From Lateolabrax maculatus (lineage: Eukaryota; Chordata; Actinopteri; Acropomatiformes; Lateolabracidae): a stretch of 64,000 nt of DNA. Below the pieces are notes generated by a model. It searched no databases, was not told the DNA's origin, and saw only the letters and a list, made by a program, of their open reading frames with translations. Position numbers and translations under genes: made by a program. The DNA is taken from assembly GCA_031216445.1 (NCBI GenBank), contig CM062219.1, forward strand, positions 16,715,001-16,779,000. The letters are read 5' to 3'. Shown here in pieces: positions 1 to 12,432 of this stretch (positions are counted from its first letter, which is position 1; each line of letters starts with the position of its first letter).

Positions 1-1129
1 GCCACACTGTTTTACAACCGCTTTATTAAAGGTGAAGACATATTGGCCCTATTACTTGTTAACAACAGCCCAGCTTATGCCATTCTTTGCTCTCAGATCT
101 CGCTTTTTAGACATGATTAACCAAGCTTGTCCCCAACGTTATGTAAGGTTGTTGGTCAGCCGTGAGTTTCAGACGCCACTTTGTAATGCTCCTGTTGCAT
201 TGGCGCAGAGGAAGTCGGGACAGAGGGCTGTTTATTTATAGGGCAGAGAGGTCTTTCCCTTCTCTGTGTAACTCTCCGCGTCAACCAAACAGCCAGAGGA
301 AGCCTCATAAAAGATTTCACGTCCAGGCCTGTGACTCATTTTACAGATTCAAGTGCAGCTAGTATAATAGAGTCATGCCTGTAAAAGTTTGCATCGCTTC
401 CCTGCTCTGGGAAACCCCCTTCTGCAGCTGAGCTCATCGGCACTGGCTGGGTTTTCATTTGTGTTTTGTGATGACACTGTTACCAGCGCCTCTGGAGCTG
501 CTCTCATGTTTTCATGTGTTTTAATGATAACGAACGTTGGCTTTGTGTTTGCCATTACACATAATTACAGCATTAAGAATTGAAAGCCCCACGTGATTCT
601 TTTTAAAAAAACATCCGTCTGCAGTAATATGTTCTGCCCGGGATGGAAAATTCTCGACAGAGCTGCAAGGCGAGCGAGTGGACTCAGTTCTCGTTTTTTG
701 GTCCTCTGTGATGAGATCAGGGAGTTCACGCTGGCAGTTCTGTGTGTTTAAATTGAGGTTACCACATAGGCAGTCACGCCTAGAGAGGACTGCTCCGGCT
801 CCCGCAACGATCACCGTGACAACAACACGCACTGTGTTTACAATTAGCATTCAGTCAGTCGCTGATTAGCAACATGGTGTGTAGTGGACTGCGGAGACCC
901 CTCGAAAAAAGCGCCTGAAAGACAGACACACGCTGAGGAGGTTTTTCAGGTGTGATTAATCTCCCTCCGGGGCATCCCAGATGATGTGCACTTTACTGTA
1001 TATTAACGATAATGCAGGTGTGTATCATCTGGGCCTATAAACCAAATCAAGTGGAAACTATTTGAACCACATTGGCCTTTATGAAACCATTTGCTATGCT
1101 TTACTGCCCTGCTTTATTGTGCAAACAAA

Positions 1130-1130
<1 letters not shown>
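1..1130. other. Intronic DNA, no supported feature
   Basis: This is unique-looking mixed-composition sequence. Open frames here are under 110 codons, overlap one another on both strands and show no domain. I see no repeat or splice-bounded exon. Confidence 0.6.

Positions 1131-1163
<33 letters not shown>
1131..1163. repeat. (AC)n microsatellite
   Basis: About 16 uninterrupted AC units, followed by an imperfect CA-rich tail to about 1220. The two overlapping frames rich in His-Thr here come from this repeat. Confidence 0.95.
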
Positions 1164-1165
<2 letters not shown>

Positions 1166-2518
1166 CACACATACATACAGGCGAACACATACCCCACAGC
1201 AACACACACATAGGTACGTGCACATATACACTAAGGTACAAACACTTTGTTGGCACTCCTTGCCTATTGGCTATAAAGGATGATATTTACATAGCAGTTT
1301 GGATAAGAGACTGGTGCCATTAGCAAGATGGATCGTTGCAAAGTGGATGGGGATTTATCACAAAGCCAAAGCCCTGTGTGAAGAATGAGGGATGTCTGTT
1401 TTCCGATCCTCGTGTTTCCATTCATTCTCTCTGACTCGCTGTGTTTTTTGCATACGCCTGTTCTTCCTGGGCGTGGCCTCCGTCGCTCTGTCACGCCTTC
1501 CCCAAGCAGATGGAAAAGCTCTTCTGCTATCACAGCTCTTCACCACACCCTCTGAGACTTCATCATCCTCATATCTCCAGCCTCATAGAGGCCCCGCACC
1601 GCCCCGCGCAGTGCAGCTGCCAGGCTCTTTGCATCTTTAAGATCCTGCGCGTGCGTGTGTGTGAGGTTATCACTCTAATGCTTATCTGGTCGTTTGCATT
1701 ATCTGGGCACAGGGACTGCATTGTGTCGGATTTACTGATTGCTGCTAGTTAGATGTTACTCCACATGGATGGGTACAATGCAAAGGGACAGGGAGGAGGA
1801 GGAGGCGCAGGGAAAGGCCAAACCATTGTCATGGATCAAAGATCAAAGATTGTCTATGTGATGATGGAGAAGCAGTTAAAGCAAACAGGCGCATGAAAAT
1901 TCAGGGAGCAGCTTTGCCTTGCCTGAGGCTTTGAGGCAATTTGTGTGTGTGTGTGTTTGTGTGTGTGATGGGTATGGGTTCTTTAAATGCTTCTGTATCT
2001 GACTTGCTTTTATTCTTTGTCCAAATCCTATTTGCAAGGAGTGAATAGTCGATTTGAGAGCAGGCTGTTAAAAATGGCATTCGTACCCATTCAGTTTTAC
2101 TCAAATCTATTTCAGTTATGTTTTATTTAGTAACTTTAACACCCTCACTAAAAAGAAAAAAAACAAAAACAACAACAAACCACATGTTAAATACATGTGT
2201 AGCCGTTTAATAATGTTGACTCTTGGGCCTGAATTGGTTGCTGACGCTGATCCACCACCTTGTCAATATGTGCATTGATAACAGTGAAAGCAGCTCTAGG
2301 GTCAGATCTATTGCTATTGATCAACGAGTTGAATAGAGACACAGCAGCTTCAGTGGGCAGTAAGAGCGATAATGTGGAAGAGTTGAGAATCTCTTTTGTA
2401 CTTGACTTCTTTGTCTCCACCTCGTGTGAATCAGTTAGAAACAACAGGTGAGGTTTGGCTGAATTTTCAAATTACTGGCCAGGTTTTGACAACAAGATGC
2501 ATATTCAAGATAATTGGT
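1164..2518. other. Intronic DNA with GGA-rich and TG-rich patches
   Basis: Contains a short (GGA)n-like purine patch near 1793-1808 and an imperfect TG run near 1942-1968. Otherwise I see nothing with gene structure. Confidence 0.55.
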
Positions 2519-2688
2519 CCTTGGAAAATGATTACATTTTTTGACATTAATGCTAACATGATTAGACAATAGAGAATTAATCAAAGGCAAATATGCTGAT
2601 CATGAATCACTGAATGATTAGTTGATTATTTTATTTGCCAATCGACAAATTTATAAATTAATGAAATAATCGTTAGTTTCAGCCCTAC
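2519..2688. repeat. AT-rich dispersed repeat ending in CAGCCCTA
   Basis: Shows the pattern of an abundant fish repeat: ATTAGTTGATTATTTT, then an AATAATCGTTAGTTTCAGCCC-type end at about 2665-2687. Similar ends occur elsewhere in the window (for example 50199 and 63895). No coding capacity remains, and the class (SINE or non-autonomous DNA element) cannot be settled here. Confidence 0.65.
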
Positions 2689-2833
2689 ATTTGTTAGAGT
2701 CACTGATCCAGAATGTCAAATGTTTGTTGGTTCCACGTACCTAAAATGTGAGCATTCATTTCTTATTTCTGTCGATTTTGATAGTTGATTAATGGTTGAT
2801 TTTAAAAAGATTATTAGAAACATTAATTCCAAT

Positions 2834-2933
2834 AAGACAAGTCAATTGTATTTATACAGCCCAAAACCAGGAAATGATTTGAGGGCTTTACAATCTGTAC
2901 AGTTTATAACATCCTCTATCCTTAGACCCTGGA
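2834..2933 (+). repeat. Dispersed fish repeat (GTCAATTGTATTTATACAGCCC type)
   Basis: The run from AAGACAAGTCAATTGTATTT through GAGGGCTTTACAATCTGTAC to CCTTAGACCCT matches, from memory, a very common teleost interspersed sequence containing GAGGGCTTTACAATCTGTAC. It is a short, probably truncated copy. Confidence 0.7.
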
Positions 2934-5120
2934 TTGTTATAGCAATGGGTCTCTCATCCTTGACCCAGACTTTACTCATATCCCCTTTTTTAAGGAACAC
3001 GTTTGGGATCGACTCTTCCTATTGTTAACACAAGAGCCACAAAGGAGCACTTGTCACACTGATCAGTTTTCCAAGTTGTCAAAGCCTTCCTTCCTCTTAT
3101 CGCTCTTCCCCGTCTCCTGGTCCTGGTCACCTCTCGAACCCTGTGGTGTAGTCCCATGCAGCAGAGGGAAAGGAGTTGCACTGATGTTGCCTGAGGTCCC
3201 GAGTTACCCTACATGTTTTTGCTAATTTCACCCTTCCACCCCTGTTTCTGCAGCCAGACCAGAACTGGCTGCCGGCTTTGACCAGGTGGAGAAACTGTTC
3301 CATTAGGTTGACTGAAGAGCCTCTTGGGATTTCTGTGTAAAAGCTGTCTGAGGCGAATTGTGCAAACTCCCCTCGCCTCCAGGGAATCTTTAATCTAACA
3401 CTGATTATACAAGCAGGGTGATGTTAAAAAAAGGAAGGGGTGAACAATTCAGTTTATCGAGATACAAAGAAAAAGCAGCAAATTCTCAAATTTGAGAAGC
3501 TGAACAAAATGGAAAGTTTTTGCTTGATGACCTCTTCATATATTTATCACATCTGCACTAAATCAGTGAGCACTTTAGGTAGTTTTAGGTTCAGTGCCAT
3601 GCTCTTGGACACTTCGGCTATATTTATTACCTTCCACTTATGAATTATTATTAACCTTTCCCGGCCAGAAAATCTCCTTTTATCTGCAGATTCAGTTTGC
3701 TAACCTTCTCATCATACTACTTCTTATAAACCCGAGTGGAGGGAAAGCACAATCACTTAACAAACTACCAGCAGAGTCAAAGCAATGGCAACAGAAATCA
3801 TGCTTTGGGGTAAAGCACTAAGATTCTCCACAAAGTGAGATGTACCTGTGTTTGACCAGCGTGGTAGCACGCCTTTCTTTTTGCCTCTGACATAGGACTG
3901 AAGCAGTCCTGCCGGGTGCCAGAGAGAGATGTGGAGACACACGGAAAGAGGGAAGTCACGGCAGTGCACACGGCAATTTAAATTTTAATTGCCTAGATTT
4001 ATCTTCCCCGTACAGTGTGACGGGCTGATAACTAGTGCTGATAGCACAGAGAGCCTGTTTGTTAAAGCTTGGCAACAGCCAGATATATCTGGGCAGGAGC
4101 CACAAGAAAGAGCAGAATGGATTTACTGCAACATTTCTTAACCTCCGACAAACACCCACATTCACAGTACAATGCACAGTTCAGCCGAGGCTTAAGTGCT
4201 GAGTATACCCCGAAAACCTAGCAAATTGGCCGATTTGGGTCTGTCTGTAACACTGCATCACCTACACTCAGGAGCATATTGCTTCAACATTCAGCTCAGA
4301 CAGTAAACATATGGAGTGTGCTCAGTACTCCTCAGGTTGCCCAGTTGAATTTTGAACATTTAGTTGTGATCAGCTGCAATAGAAGTCTTGTTGGTTTGTT
4401 GGTCAATCACAGAAAGTATCTTATTGTATCTTACAAAGCACCATACTGTCATGGTAATATGTATTTTTAGTTTAGGTGCCCTCACTGTAGCGCATCCATA
4501 CGCACTCAATATTTCATGATACACTAGGGCATTGTAATTAAAAATAATGAATTTAAAAACAGTGGAAATAGACTTAACAGTATAGGCCCTACAGGTTGCT
4601 GTACCAGAACATCTGCAGATAGATTCAGGCCATGGAATACAAAGTATAATCCCTGTGTTTGTGCATTTATAAGCAGTGATATCTCATCTGTGAGATCACA
4701 AAACTCAGAGGATGCACTGCTGGAAAACAAAAAATAAAAAATTACATTTTGACCTTTTCCCAGAGGCAACACTGTAGTCACATACAGAATATACAGAGGT
4801 CACAAATGGGGCTACTGTGCCCCTAACCTACACTAAAAACACTACACAGGTCCATCACGTACACACTGCATGTTGCTTCATTGCAGTGTGCATGGCAGTA
4901 TGGTAATCAAGTTAAGTAGTTAATGTCTCTAGGTTGAGTAGCATATCCAAATGTTGGTGGTTACTACGTACAAAACATTATCTAGTTATTTTAAATCTAT
5001 TTAGCCTACACAAAACACTAAACAGATCCTGTAGCATCAACCTGAATTGTTAGCCAATGTAAACTAAACTAGCAGTAGCTTGTAAACATCAGCTTAAATA
5101 TCAGCCGTAGGGTAACACAC
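2934..5120. other. Intronic DNA, no supported gene
   Basis: Mostly unique-looking AT-rich DNA. One exon-like stretch after a 3' splice-like CTGCAG at 3248-3253 was considered and rejected. Nothing else stands out. Confidence 0.55.
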
Positions 5121-5361
5121 AGGCGGGAACCTCCGGGTCTGAACAGCCTTAACCCTGCATTCTCTCTAACGGCCAGCAGGGGGCGACTCCACTGGCTGCA
5201 AAAAGAAGTCCGATTGTATGGGCATCTATGAGAAAATGACCTCACTTCTCACTTGATTTACCTCAGTAAACATTATTGGAATGAGTTAATGGTCTCGATC
5301 GCTAGTTTCAAGTCTTCTTCAGTACAGCAGGATGTTCATTCTGTAAAAATTAGCTATAACC
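5121..5361 (-). mobile_element. Dispersed non-autonomous repeat, copy A
   Basis: The left end contains GGGAACCTCCGGGTCTGA (5125-5142), then a 43-base block at 5155-5197 around GCAGGGGGCGACTCCACTGG. That block is the reverse complement of 8094-8136 with 40 of 43 bases identical by hand count. It continues with AAAAAGAAGTCCGATTGTAT, CTCAGTAAACATT and AGTTTCAAGTCTTCTTCAGT, all familiar from a very common fish repeat. No transposase or reverse transcriptase is encoded. The right boundary is uncertain. The minus strand is assigned only relative to copy B. Confidence 0.75.
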
Positions 5362-7975
5362 TTCAACGTTATCCCTCCTGTATCTGTCAGGTCAATGTCC
5401 CAGCCAGCTGCTTTATTTTGACCTACATCTCCTACATCTTCCCAGATGAAGCCCGATTAAACATTAAAACTTTAAAAGTTTTGAAAGTTTTCCAAGTGCA
5501 TATTGGCTTCGCTGGCTTACTTAAAGGCAGAAAGCTAATAATTCAGTGATTCTTTCCTGAAGCCCTGAGAGGTGGTTAATATGCTCATGCCAGTGCAGAT
5601 CCAGTTCATAGTTAAGAGCATGTTGCTGTGAAGTACTGAGAACTGGAGGTCCCCGCCTTGTCACACAGAGCAAACTTCATCATTTAGACCCCCTCCCCCC
5701 TTTTATTTCCCTGCCTCTTTCACACTGTCTCCCTCTTCCATCTCATCCATCCATCTTTCCTTATCATCCTCCAGCGCCTTCTCCAAGCTCTCCGTGCTTC
5801 ACTTATTTTCCCCCGTCTTTCACCGGACTGAGAATCTCTACACGCCAGTCACATTTTATAAGTCTGCATCAAAATACGATCTCTGACCTCCATCTGTGCT
5901 TTTTTTCCCTCGTTCCTCTTTCTTTCCATCTGTTAATGCTCTATTCCCAACAGCCGTTGGGATTCATTTTCAGGCAAACTCACATCAACAAATGCAATGA
6001 AAGTGTAATTGAAAAATTTTCTTATGGGACACAGTGGCATAATGTGTAATTTCCTCAGTAAACGCTGTGCCACCATGCTGTTTTGTAATATGCTCGCGCT
6101 CAGTAGGCATTGTGCCCTGGAGTTGCTTCTCAAATTGCGCAATATGAAACAACAACCCAAGCGGGCGATGGTGAGGAATATGAACAATCGCGTCTTTTGT
6201 TTTTCTTCATATTTCCCCTGATTTCCTTTCCCTCTTGCCAATATTCCAACAATTAAAACCTTACAAATGAACTTAATTAACTATGATAACATGCATTTAA
6301 CTATCTGTTATTGGAAGTGTAATGAACGTTGTCTGCTCCAAAAAAAATGGAACAAATTCAAGTTCAATGCATCAACTATCTCCATCTTTACTCCCGGGCA
6401 GCTGAGGAACCTGAGCAGAAGGAGGAAAGGAGTGAGAGGAGATGGATCGTGGTTCGTTTAGATGACAGCTGCGTGAGCTCGTCTGGTGATTGAGGGTTCA
6501 TCAGGTAGTTAATTTGCTAGTGAACGTCGGGACTACTGTGAGTGATGCCTTTTGGATGATGGCGCAACACTGAGCGGAATAACGACGCTGAAAACTTGTT
6601 ATCTGACTGTCACTTGATGGATAGACCTCATTTGTAATTAGCATCAGGATAGGCATTTACAAGAGTTTCGTTCAAAAAAACACGGGTAATTTTAGCTGGA
6701 AGGGGTGGTGGTTATGTGTTAATGAATGCTGCTCGCTCATTTGATGGTTGGGGTTTTACTTGCAGAGAAAAAGAAAGGTCTGCAGGATCGTCTTTATGAG
6801 TTCAACATAAAGCCATAGAAAACATTAAGCCTCAGTCATCAAAAGACAGTGGATGTATATTTTTTATGGTGCACATCAGTAGCAGGAGTCCCAGGATCGC
6901 TGTAGGAGTGTAATCATCCACATTTTGTTGCCTTAATCCCGAACATAATCCTCCTACTGCTCTCCCCTCTGCACACACGCTACAACCACTTTATGAGATG
7001 TTGTGTTTGTGTGTGTCTTAAGGAAAGAGGACAAACTCATACAGTAGAGGGCCCAGTGTCTCACTCCCTGCCGTGTGATGGATGGATGGACAGTAGTATA
7101 TGTCTAATTATCATTAGCCTCCTGGAGACAAAAGCCTGTTGTAATGGGGACTCTTATTACTGTAACGCCTCTATCAGCAAATAGCTGCTCTCCTGCTGTA
7201 AAACGCTAAGCCAGTGTGGAGATGGCCGTCTGTCTTTTGCAGAAGTCCAGATACGCGCGTTGCAGTGACATTACTGCAGTGGCACCTCACTTGTAAACTT
7301 GACGTATAACACTGTAAGGTATTTAGAGAATTTCACTTAAAAAGTGCTTTTGCCAAGAAATCCGTTAGGACATTTTTACATTTAGAAATATAGTCATCAA
7401 ATGTCATTAAAATAAAGGTTATATTCTAAAAAAGCCAAACATTTAAGCAAAATTACCCAGTAACCCTGTAACTTAATGTCCTTTAAAGATATAGCTGCTG
7501 GTGATACTGATAACAGGACGGGTTGAAAGCAATCTAAACCTGACCATAAAGAAACAGAAAAATGGCCCTTTCTGTGCTAGTATTTGACGTATTGGAAGTG
7601 TAGTGCTTGGAGGTATGCACATTGTCATGGCACGTTCTTTATAAATAGCTTTCTTTGTACAGTGCGGTGCATGCAGTCCTTTTTATGTAGACACGTGGGC
7701 TACATCTGGCCCGTGGCTGCTCTGTGTTGCTTTATACCAAAGGATATCAAAGGGAGGAGAGACAAAAGATCTTCCTCTGGATGCAGCACCTACCTGCTGC
7801 TTTTTAGGAGACCGTTTACACTTTTAAGTTGCGTTTTGTTGTCACTCACTTTGTCAGAGCTGTGTTGGTGCCTGCCTGGTACTGTGCCTTTTTTATTTGG
7901 GAAAACTTACAGAATCTCAGGCTACAGATCTAGATACTCTTCTCTGTTGCAGCCTCCCTTTTGGTTTTGTGTTAA
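5362..7975. other. Intronic DNA between two inverted repeat copies
   Basis: Contains a pyrimidine-rich tract at about 5690-5910. The stretch 6380-6650 looks repeat-free and of higher complexity. No exon is supported. The 221-codon frame that starts at 7584 runs into the repeat at 7976 and shows no domain. Confidence 0.5.
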
Positions 7976-8189
7976 CCATAGACTGTGTAAAAGAAGTGGA
8001 CAGAGCCACTGTGACGTCACCCATTGTTTTGGGAAATGGCATTTTGAAGCCTCAAATTTGGCATCATGGCCTTCGCCATCTTGTTTTTTTTGGAGCCAGT
8101 GGAGTCGCCCCCTGCAGACCATTAGAGAGAATGCAGGTTTAAGGCACTTTGGCATTGGCTTCACTTTTCAGACCCGGAGGTTGCCCCTT
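7976..8189 (+). mobile_element. Dispersed non-autonomous repeat, copy B
   Basis: Starts near ACCATAGACTGTGTAAAAGA and includes GTGACGTCACCCATTGTTTT, TTTTGAAGCCTCAAATTTGG and CTTCGCCATCTTG. It ends near CAGACCCGGAGGTTGCCCC. This is the pattern of an abundant percomorph repeat, recalled and not searched. It shares its right end with copy A in opposite orientation. It has no coding capacity of its own. The long frame across it is accidental. Confidence 0.8.
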
Positions 8190-11100
8190 ATTATTTACAT
8201 AAGACATTGTACATACACAACTCAACATTTACATAAAACTCTTTTTTAAAGCATAACCTGATTATAGGCTGATGCAAATGTCGTAGTTTGCACTACAGTT
8301 CTGAATCGTAGTGACCTTTTTTAGTATTTTACCTCAGGTTTCACCCCATTAACTCTCATAGTGAGAGCCATAAACCAAGCTTTGTGTTCAGCAAGCCAGC
8401 TCAGCTCACCTGAGTATACATGTGCCTGCTATATCGACCATTCTATTGAGTCATTAAAGAGTGGAGTGGCCCTGAAGGCTGCATCTGCACTGTGTGCGTA
8501 CAGGGATAAAAGTTTGTCTAAGTGTATTGTGTAGCTATATTGAGATAGTATCTGGGGTTTATTTGCCTTTATATATTTTATCTTAGTCAGCATGATAACT
8601 TCTTCGATAAGGCTAAATGGACTGTTTGTCTCATGTAATCTCAGTCACATCAGAATGGACACACACTGTACACACGTGCACGGATGTGCATGCACATAGG
8701 CACTTGCAACAAAGGCAGACTGCACATGTAGACATACACACATTCAAAGCAATGATCCCAGATAGTGTTGAATATTTGGGCAGCCAGCCCAGGGAAATAA
8801 TGAGCTGTGCAACTGACTAATGCATGAGACCAAAATTCAAACTCGGTCATAAAAAAATATGTGCACAATATGTTTACCATTTTGTATTTTGATGTGGCAA
8901 AAAGACACCAATTTGTTTAACCTTTCCCTCCAAAAACAACATTATACTAGTACGTTTTTTTTTTTAACATAACAAGGAAATGTTTATATTCAATGGTTTT
9001 CACTGCCAACACCAAATGTTCATACTGAACATATCTGCAATATGTTCATTTCCAATTATTAGTCTTCCCTGACAACATAATTAATGTCTTTATCTTTAAG
9101 TTTGGGCAATACAAAGCACTTGGTTATGGCTGTGGAAAGATAGGTATCTTGGTTGAAAATTTATGCTGACTTTGTGCACAAGATGGGACACACTGACTTT
9201 TTCAGTACTTAATTAAAAATCATGATCTTTCCCTAACTTTGTTTACCCAAACGTTCGTTTCTCTTCCCCTCCCATGCAATATCTTAATAACTTAAATTAA
9301 GAGAAACAAGGTTACAACGTTACTTACACAAATTCTAGTATTAATGCAACTTGCCATCTCCAGTCGTGCGTGAATCATTGTGACACATTGTGTTATGGCA
9401 CATAACAAAACAGATGCAGAAAACGCACAGACACATAGGCAAGAGACGCAGAAATTCCACAGATTTTTGTCAGGAATGCAGCTGTGTTTTCACATGAGGG
9501 TTGAGCAGATAAGACAGTAGATATGTGTAATGTCAGACGAAATGAGACACCCTTTTTATCTGTAAAAGCCCCAGTTGAGGGGAAGATTTTACTGATGATT
9601 AGCCAAGAGGCTTCATCTGGATGACCTCATATTACCTGTTTCAGTGTGTCTGTGTGTCTTGTCCAAATTTATGATTTTAAGCAATTTGTAATTCTAAACT
9701 AAAAAAGGTCACTGAAGGTTTTGTGTCAAGAGTTCAACGCATGACAGTGGAGCATAGGTCACTGTTGTGAAGATAAATGTTGTTTCCTTTTGCATTCATT
9801 TATCATCTTGAATATGTTGGTATCAGAAATCTTCTTTTTAACTTTAGTTTATGGATTTCAGTGGTATCGTCCAGCCCTACATGGAACGGCTGGACCTGAG
9901 ATGTTGTATGAGTAATTGGAGGAAAACAAACTTTCAAGTGCTCAGGAGCCAAGAGCACAGTTCAGATGTTTTTGGACAGCTGTCAGCCTGACACATATCT
10001 GCAGGAAAAAATCAGAAACAACTTAACTTGCTCTTTCCAGTCAACTATTTTTAAAGGTCTTGAAGATGGTCCCCACGGTCATAGATGACACTACTCAAAT
10101 TCCACAAGATTGCTTCTTATTAGGCCTGTACTATGAATCTGACTTGGGGATAAGTATTATTAACTTGATCATGCGTGCTGTTTACTGGGTTAGGTTTGTT
10201 TTTTTCCTCTAACGTACCCCATGTCAGGATAATGAAAAAAATGACAGTTGACTTGTCCGACATCCAGATGTTAGCCCCGCAGTGTTTGAGCGGTGTTGGT
10301 GCGTCTGCGCTGATCAAATATTCCATTACTCTGCCAGTTCCCCTGCATGTAATAGAGTGGACCAGATCCATGTTCAAATAATATTAGACTCTCAACACTC
10401 CCTCTCTCTCTCGCAACAGTATCCAAATAATTACCTCTCCCCACATCTGCTCCCAGCAGCCGGCTACAGTCTTGGCCGGTCGTGTGACACCTAATGTGTA
10501 CACAGGGCGGATAGAAATGATTGTTCCATTTTGGTATATTCACACAACGCCAGCATCCATCTGTCAGAGCTTGAATAATGGTGTTGCTTTGTGTCAGGTG
10601 TTTGTTTTTTTTATCTTCTCTTTTTTTGATCGTATGTGGATGTTGTGCTGTTCTGTTTTGCGGAAGACAAGTAAGATTTTGTGGGAAGCTGCTATTTCTT
10701 CCTGGAACAAACATGAGCTGTATTTGTTGCCTGCTTGTGTGTGTGTGTGGATGTGAAAAAGGTGATGTACATAGTGATGTTTTATTGATCTTCAGAGAGA
10801 AATCCTTGGGCAGCTCGAGGGATCAGAGGTCAGGGTCATATACAGCTATGGCTCAAAACAAAGATGGGTGTAAGTATGAGGTTTTAAAAATAGCATGCAA
10901 CACTCTGCAGTTTAACTGTTTCAGTTCAGACTGACAGTGTGCCATCTTGCTCATTTATTTCAATGAGTCTCTAGGTCAAATTCTAAATATTGCAGTGTGC
11001 GGCCACACCGACTGCGCACATCTCTTTGTTGCTGATTGGCTAGCAAGTCAAAAATAAATGCACATTCTGTAGGAGGAAAAAAAATGGCATTAGGGGTCCT

Positions 11101-12117
11101 CTTGCCCCAGGAAAAAGTTTGGGTAAGCTGCGGCATAATATCTGGTCTCAGATCGGCTTAAGCCAATCTGCTTCTTATTTCGCTTTCGAACGAGTGGGCT
11201 TGAACGTGAGTCTTACCTTATCTGGATGCCGCAATGCTGACCATAGCTGCAGGTTTACAAACATGGCTTCTTTTACTGCCTGTTGGCCTTCTGCCTCATT
11301 CCACTGGTTTCCTCCTCTTTAATGAGGACGGCCGGTCTCGTAGCGTGGGAGACGGTGACCTCGTGTCACCGGCTTGTTCAATTAGTTCAAGAGGGGAGTT
11401 CACTGAGCTCGGCCGGTCCTAGAGACAAACAGACAGATTTCTGTTCTCCTCCTCCATCTCCGCCCTTCACTCTCGTCCATCCACCTCCTCCTCTCTCTCC
11501 TCACCCTCCACTCTTACTCATACACGCCATCCCTCAGCAGTGTCTGACAGTAAAAGCCGACACGCTTTAGTGGTTTTCAAAAATGAATACATGAGGAAAT
11601 TCCCATATGGGTGTTGATACCAGGATATGGAAACCTTGAGAGAAGCTGGTAAGCCTGTAATTCTAGGCTTACAAAAAGGCTCGTCATGATGGCTGATCTT
11701 GTGATTAATGATTGTCCTTGAGGACATCTTGTTTGTGATATGATTTACCAAAGTTACTGTGCATTAAACTCGCAACGGGCTTGCGTGTTAATTAATTACA
11801 GATAGACTGATTGCAGTTAAGTTGATTGCTTCACCTTGCTCCCCGCTTATAGGAACAGCTTTATCAGCGCTGTGTGGGGTTGTAAGGTCTTTATGGCAGC
11901 GCTGTTCCATGCTGGCAATTTCTCAAGATCTGCAGGGAATGTTTACATCATTGTATAGAGATGTGGCTATCCTTAGGCCTATTCCTCCATCTCCTCCTTT
12001 TATTTAATTTCAGAAAATATATTTGATTTACCCGTGGACCTCTCACCTCATAAATCCCCCAGACAGACTTAGTTGATAAGTGCCTACAAGGCAAGTGTGG
12101 ATATTACTTTGCAATCA
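8190..12117. other. Intronic DNA, CA-rich patch and possible repeat fragments
   Basis: An imperfect CA-rich patch lies at about 8650-8750 and short T runs near 8956. A CGTCCAGCCCTAC end near 9868-9880 may be a repeat edge. The block 11085-11260 is noted separately. No exon supported. Confidence 0.5.
11085..11260. other. Candidate conserved noncoding block
   Basis: A complex, repeat-free stretch with balanced composition around GGTAAGCTGCGGCATAATAT and GCTTTCGAACGAGTGGGCTT. It has no open frame with family resemblance. Calling it conserved is inference from sequence character alone. Confidence 0.3.
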
Positions 12118-12432
12118 CTCAAGAGTTCTGGTTATGCGCTGGTGGCCGAACAAAGGCGGTTTGGACCAGTCAGCGTCCTATGAGGAACTACTGGCAGCCA
12201 CGGGCATGTTTTGTGTGTGACGACAGCAAGAAGCAACCGTACGTTTGAAAACAACAATGGCGGCCCCTAAAGAGGTTAGCATAGATGTTTTTTTCAATGG
12301 AAACGATGTTTTCGCTCCTCTCCCGGCTGGCTTTGGTGAGAGTTCCTATGGTTCGGTGATCTAATTGGTTGAAGTTAGCCTGTGATCGACGGTGATAGAC
12401 AGATGGTTCATCCAATCACATGCCAAGAATTT
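12118..12432 (+). mobile_element. Dispersed repeat with decayed helicase fragment
   Basis: The ends resemble a teleost repeat family: GGACCAGTCAGCGTCCTATG near the left and GTTCATCCAATCACATGCCA near the right. The centre, 12284-12349, reads DVFFNGNDVFAPLPAGFGESSY. It resembles the start of a RecQ-like superfamily-2 helicase, whose P-loop is usually LPTGFGKS or LPTGYGKS. Here the P-loop Thr is Ala and its Lys is Glu, so ATP binding would be lost, and the helicase match stops just after. The element looks like an internally deleted, non-autonomous copy of a transposon that carried a helicase-like gene. Confidence 0.7.
12284..12349 (+). pseudogene. RecQ-like helicase P-loop relic
   Basis: Twenty-two codons remain of the helicase N-terminal motor region, including NGNDVFAPLPAGFGES. 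The Walker A lysine is replaced by glutamate. No DEAH box or later helicase motif follows within the repeat. It is a fragment of a repeat-borne gene and not a host helicase exon. There are no splice sites and it sits inside a dispersed repeat. Confidence 0.65.

Noticed and set aside
1131..1163. CRISPR-like or coding repeat
   Set aside because: It is a simple AC microsatellite. There are no spacers or conserved direct repeats anywhere in the window.
3254..3340. Exon-like stretch after TTTCTGCAG, beginning with codons for PDQNWLPALTRW
   Set aside because: Good acceptor-like sequence but no family resemblance, a weak internal donor and a stop after 28 codons. It does not match any VAV2 segment.
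7584..8249. Longest open frame in the window (221 codons, + strand)
   Set aside because: No recognisable domain; its second half runs through a dispersed repeat, and there are no splice or promoter features. Chance frame.
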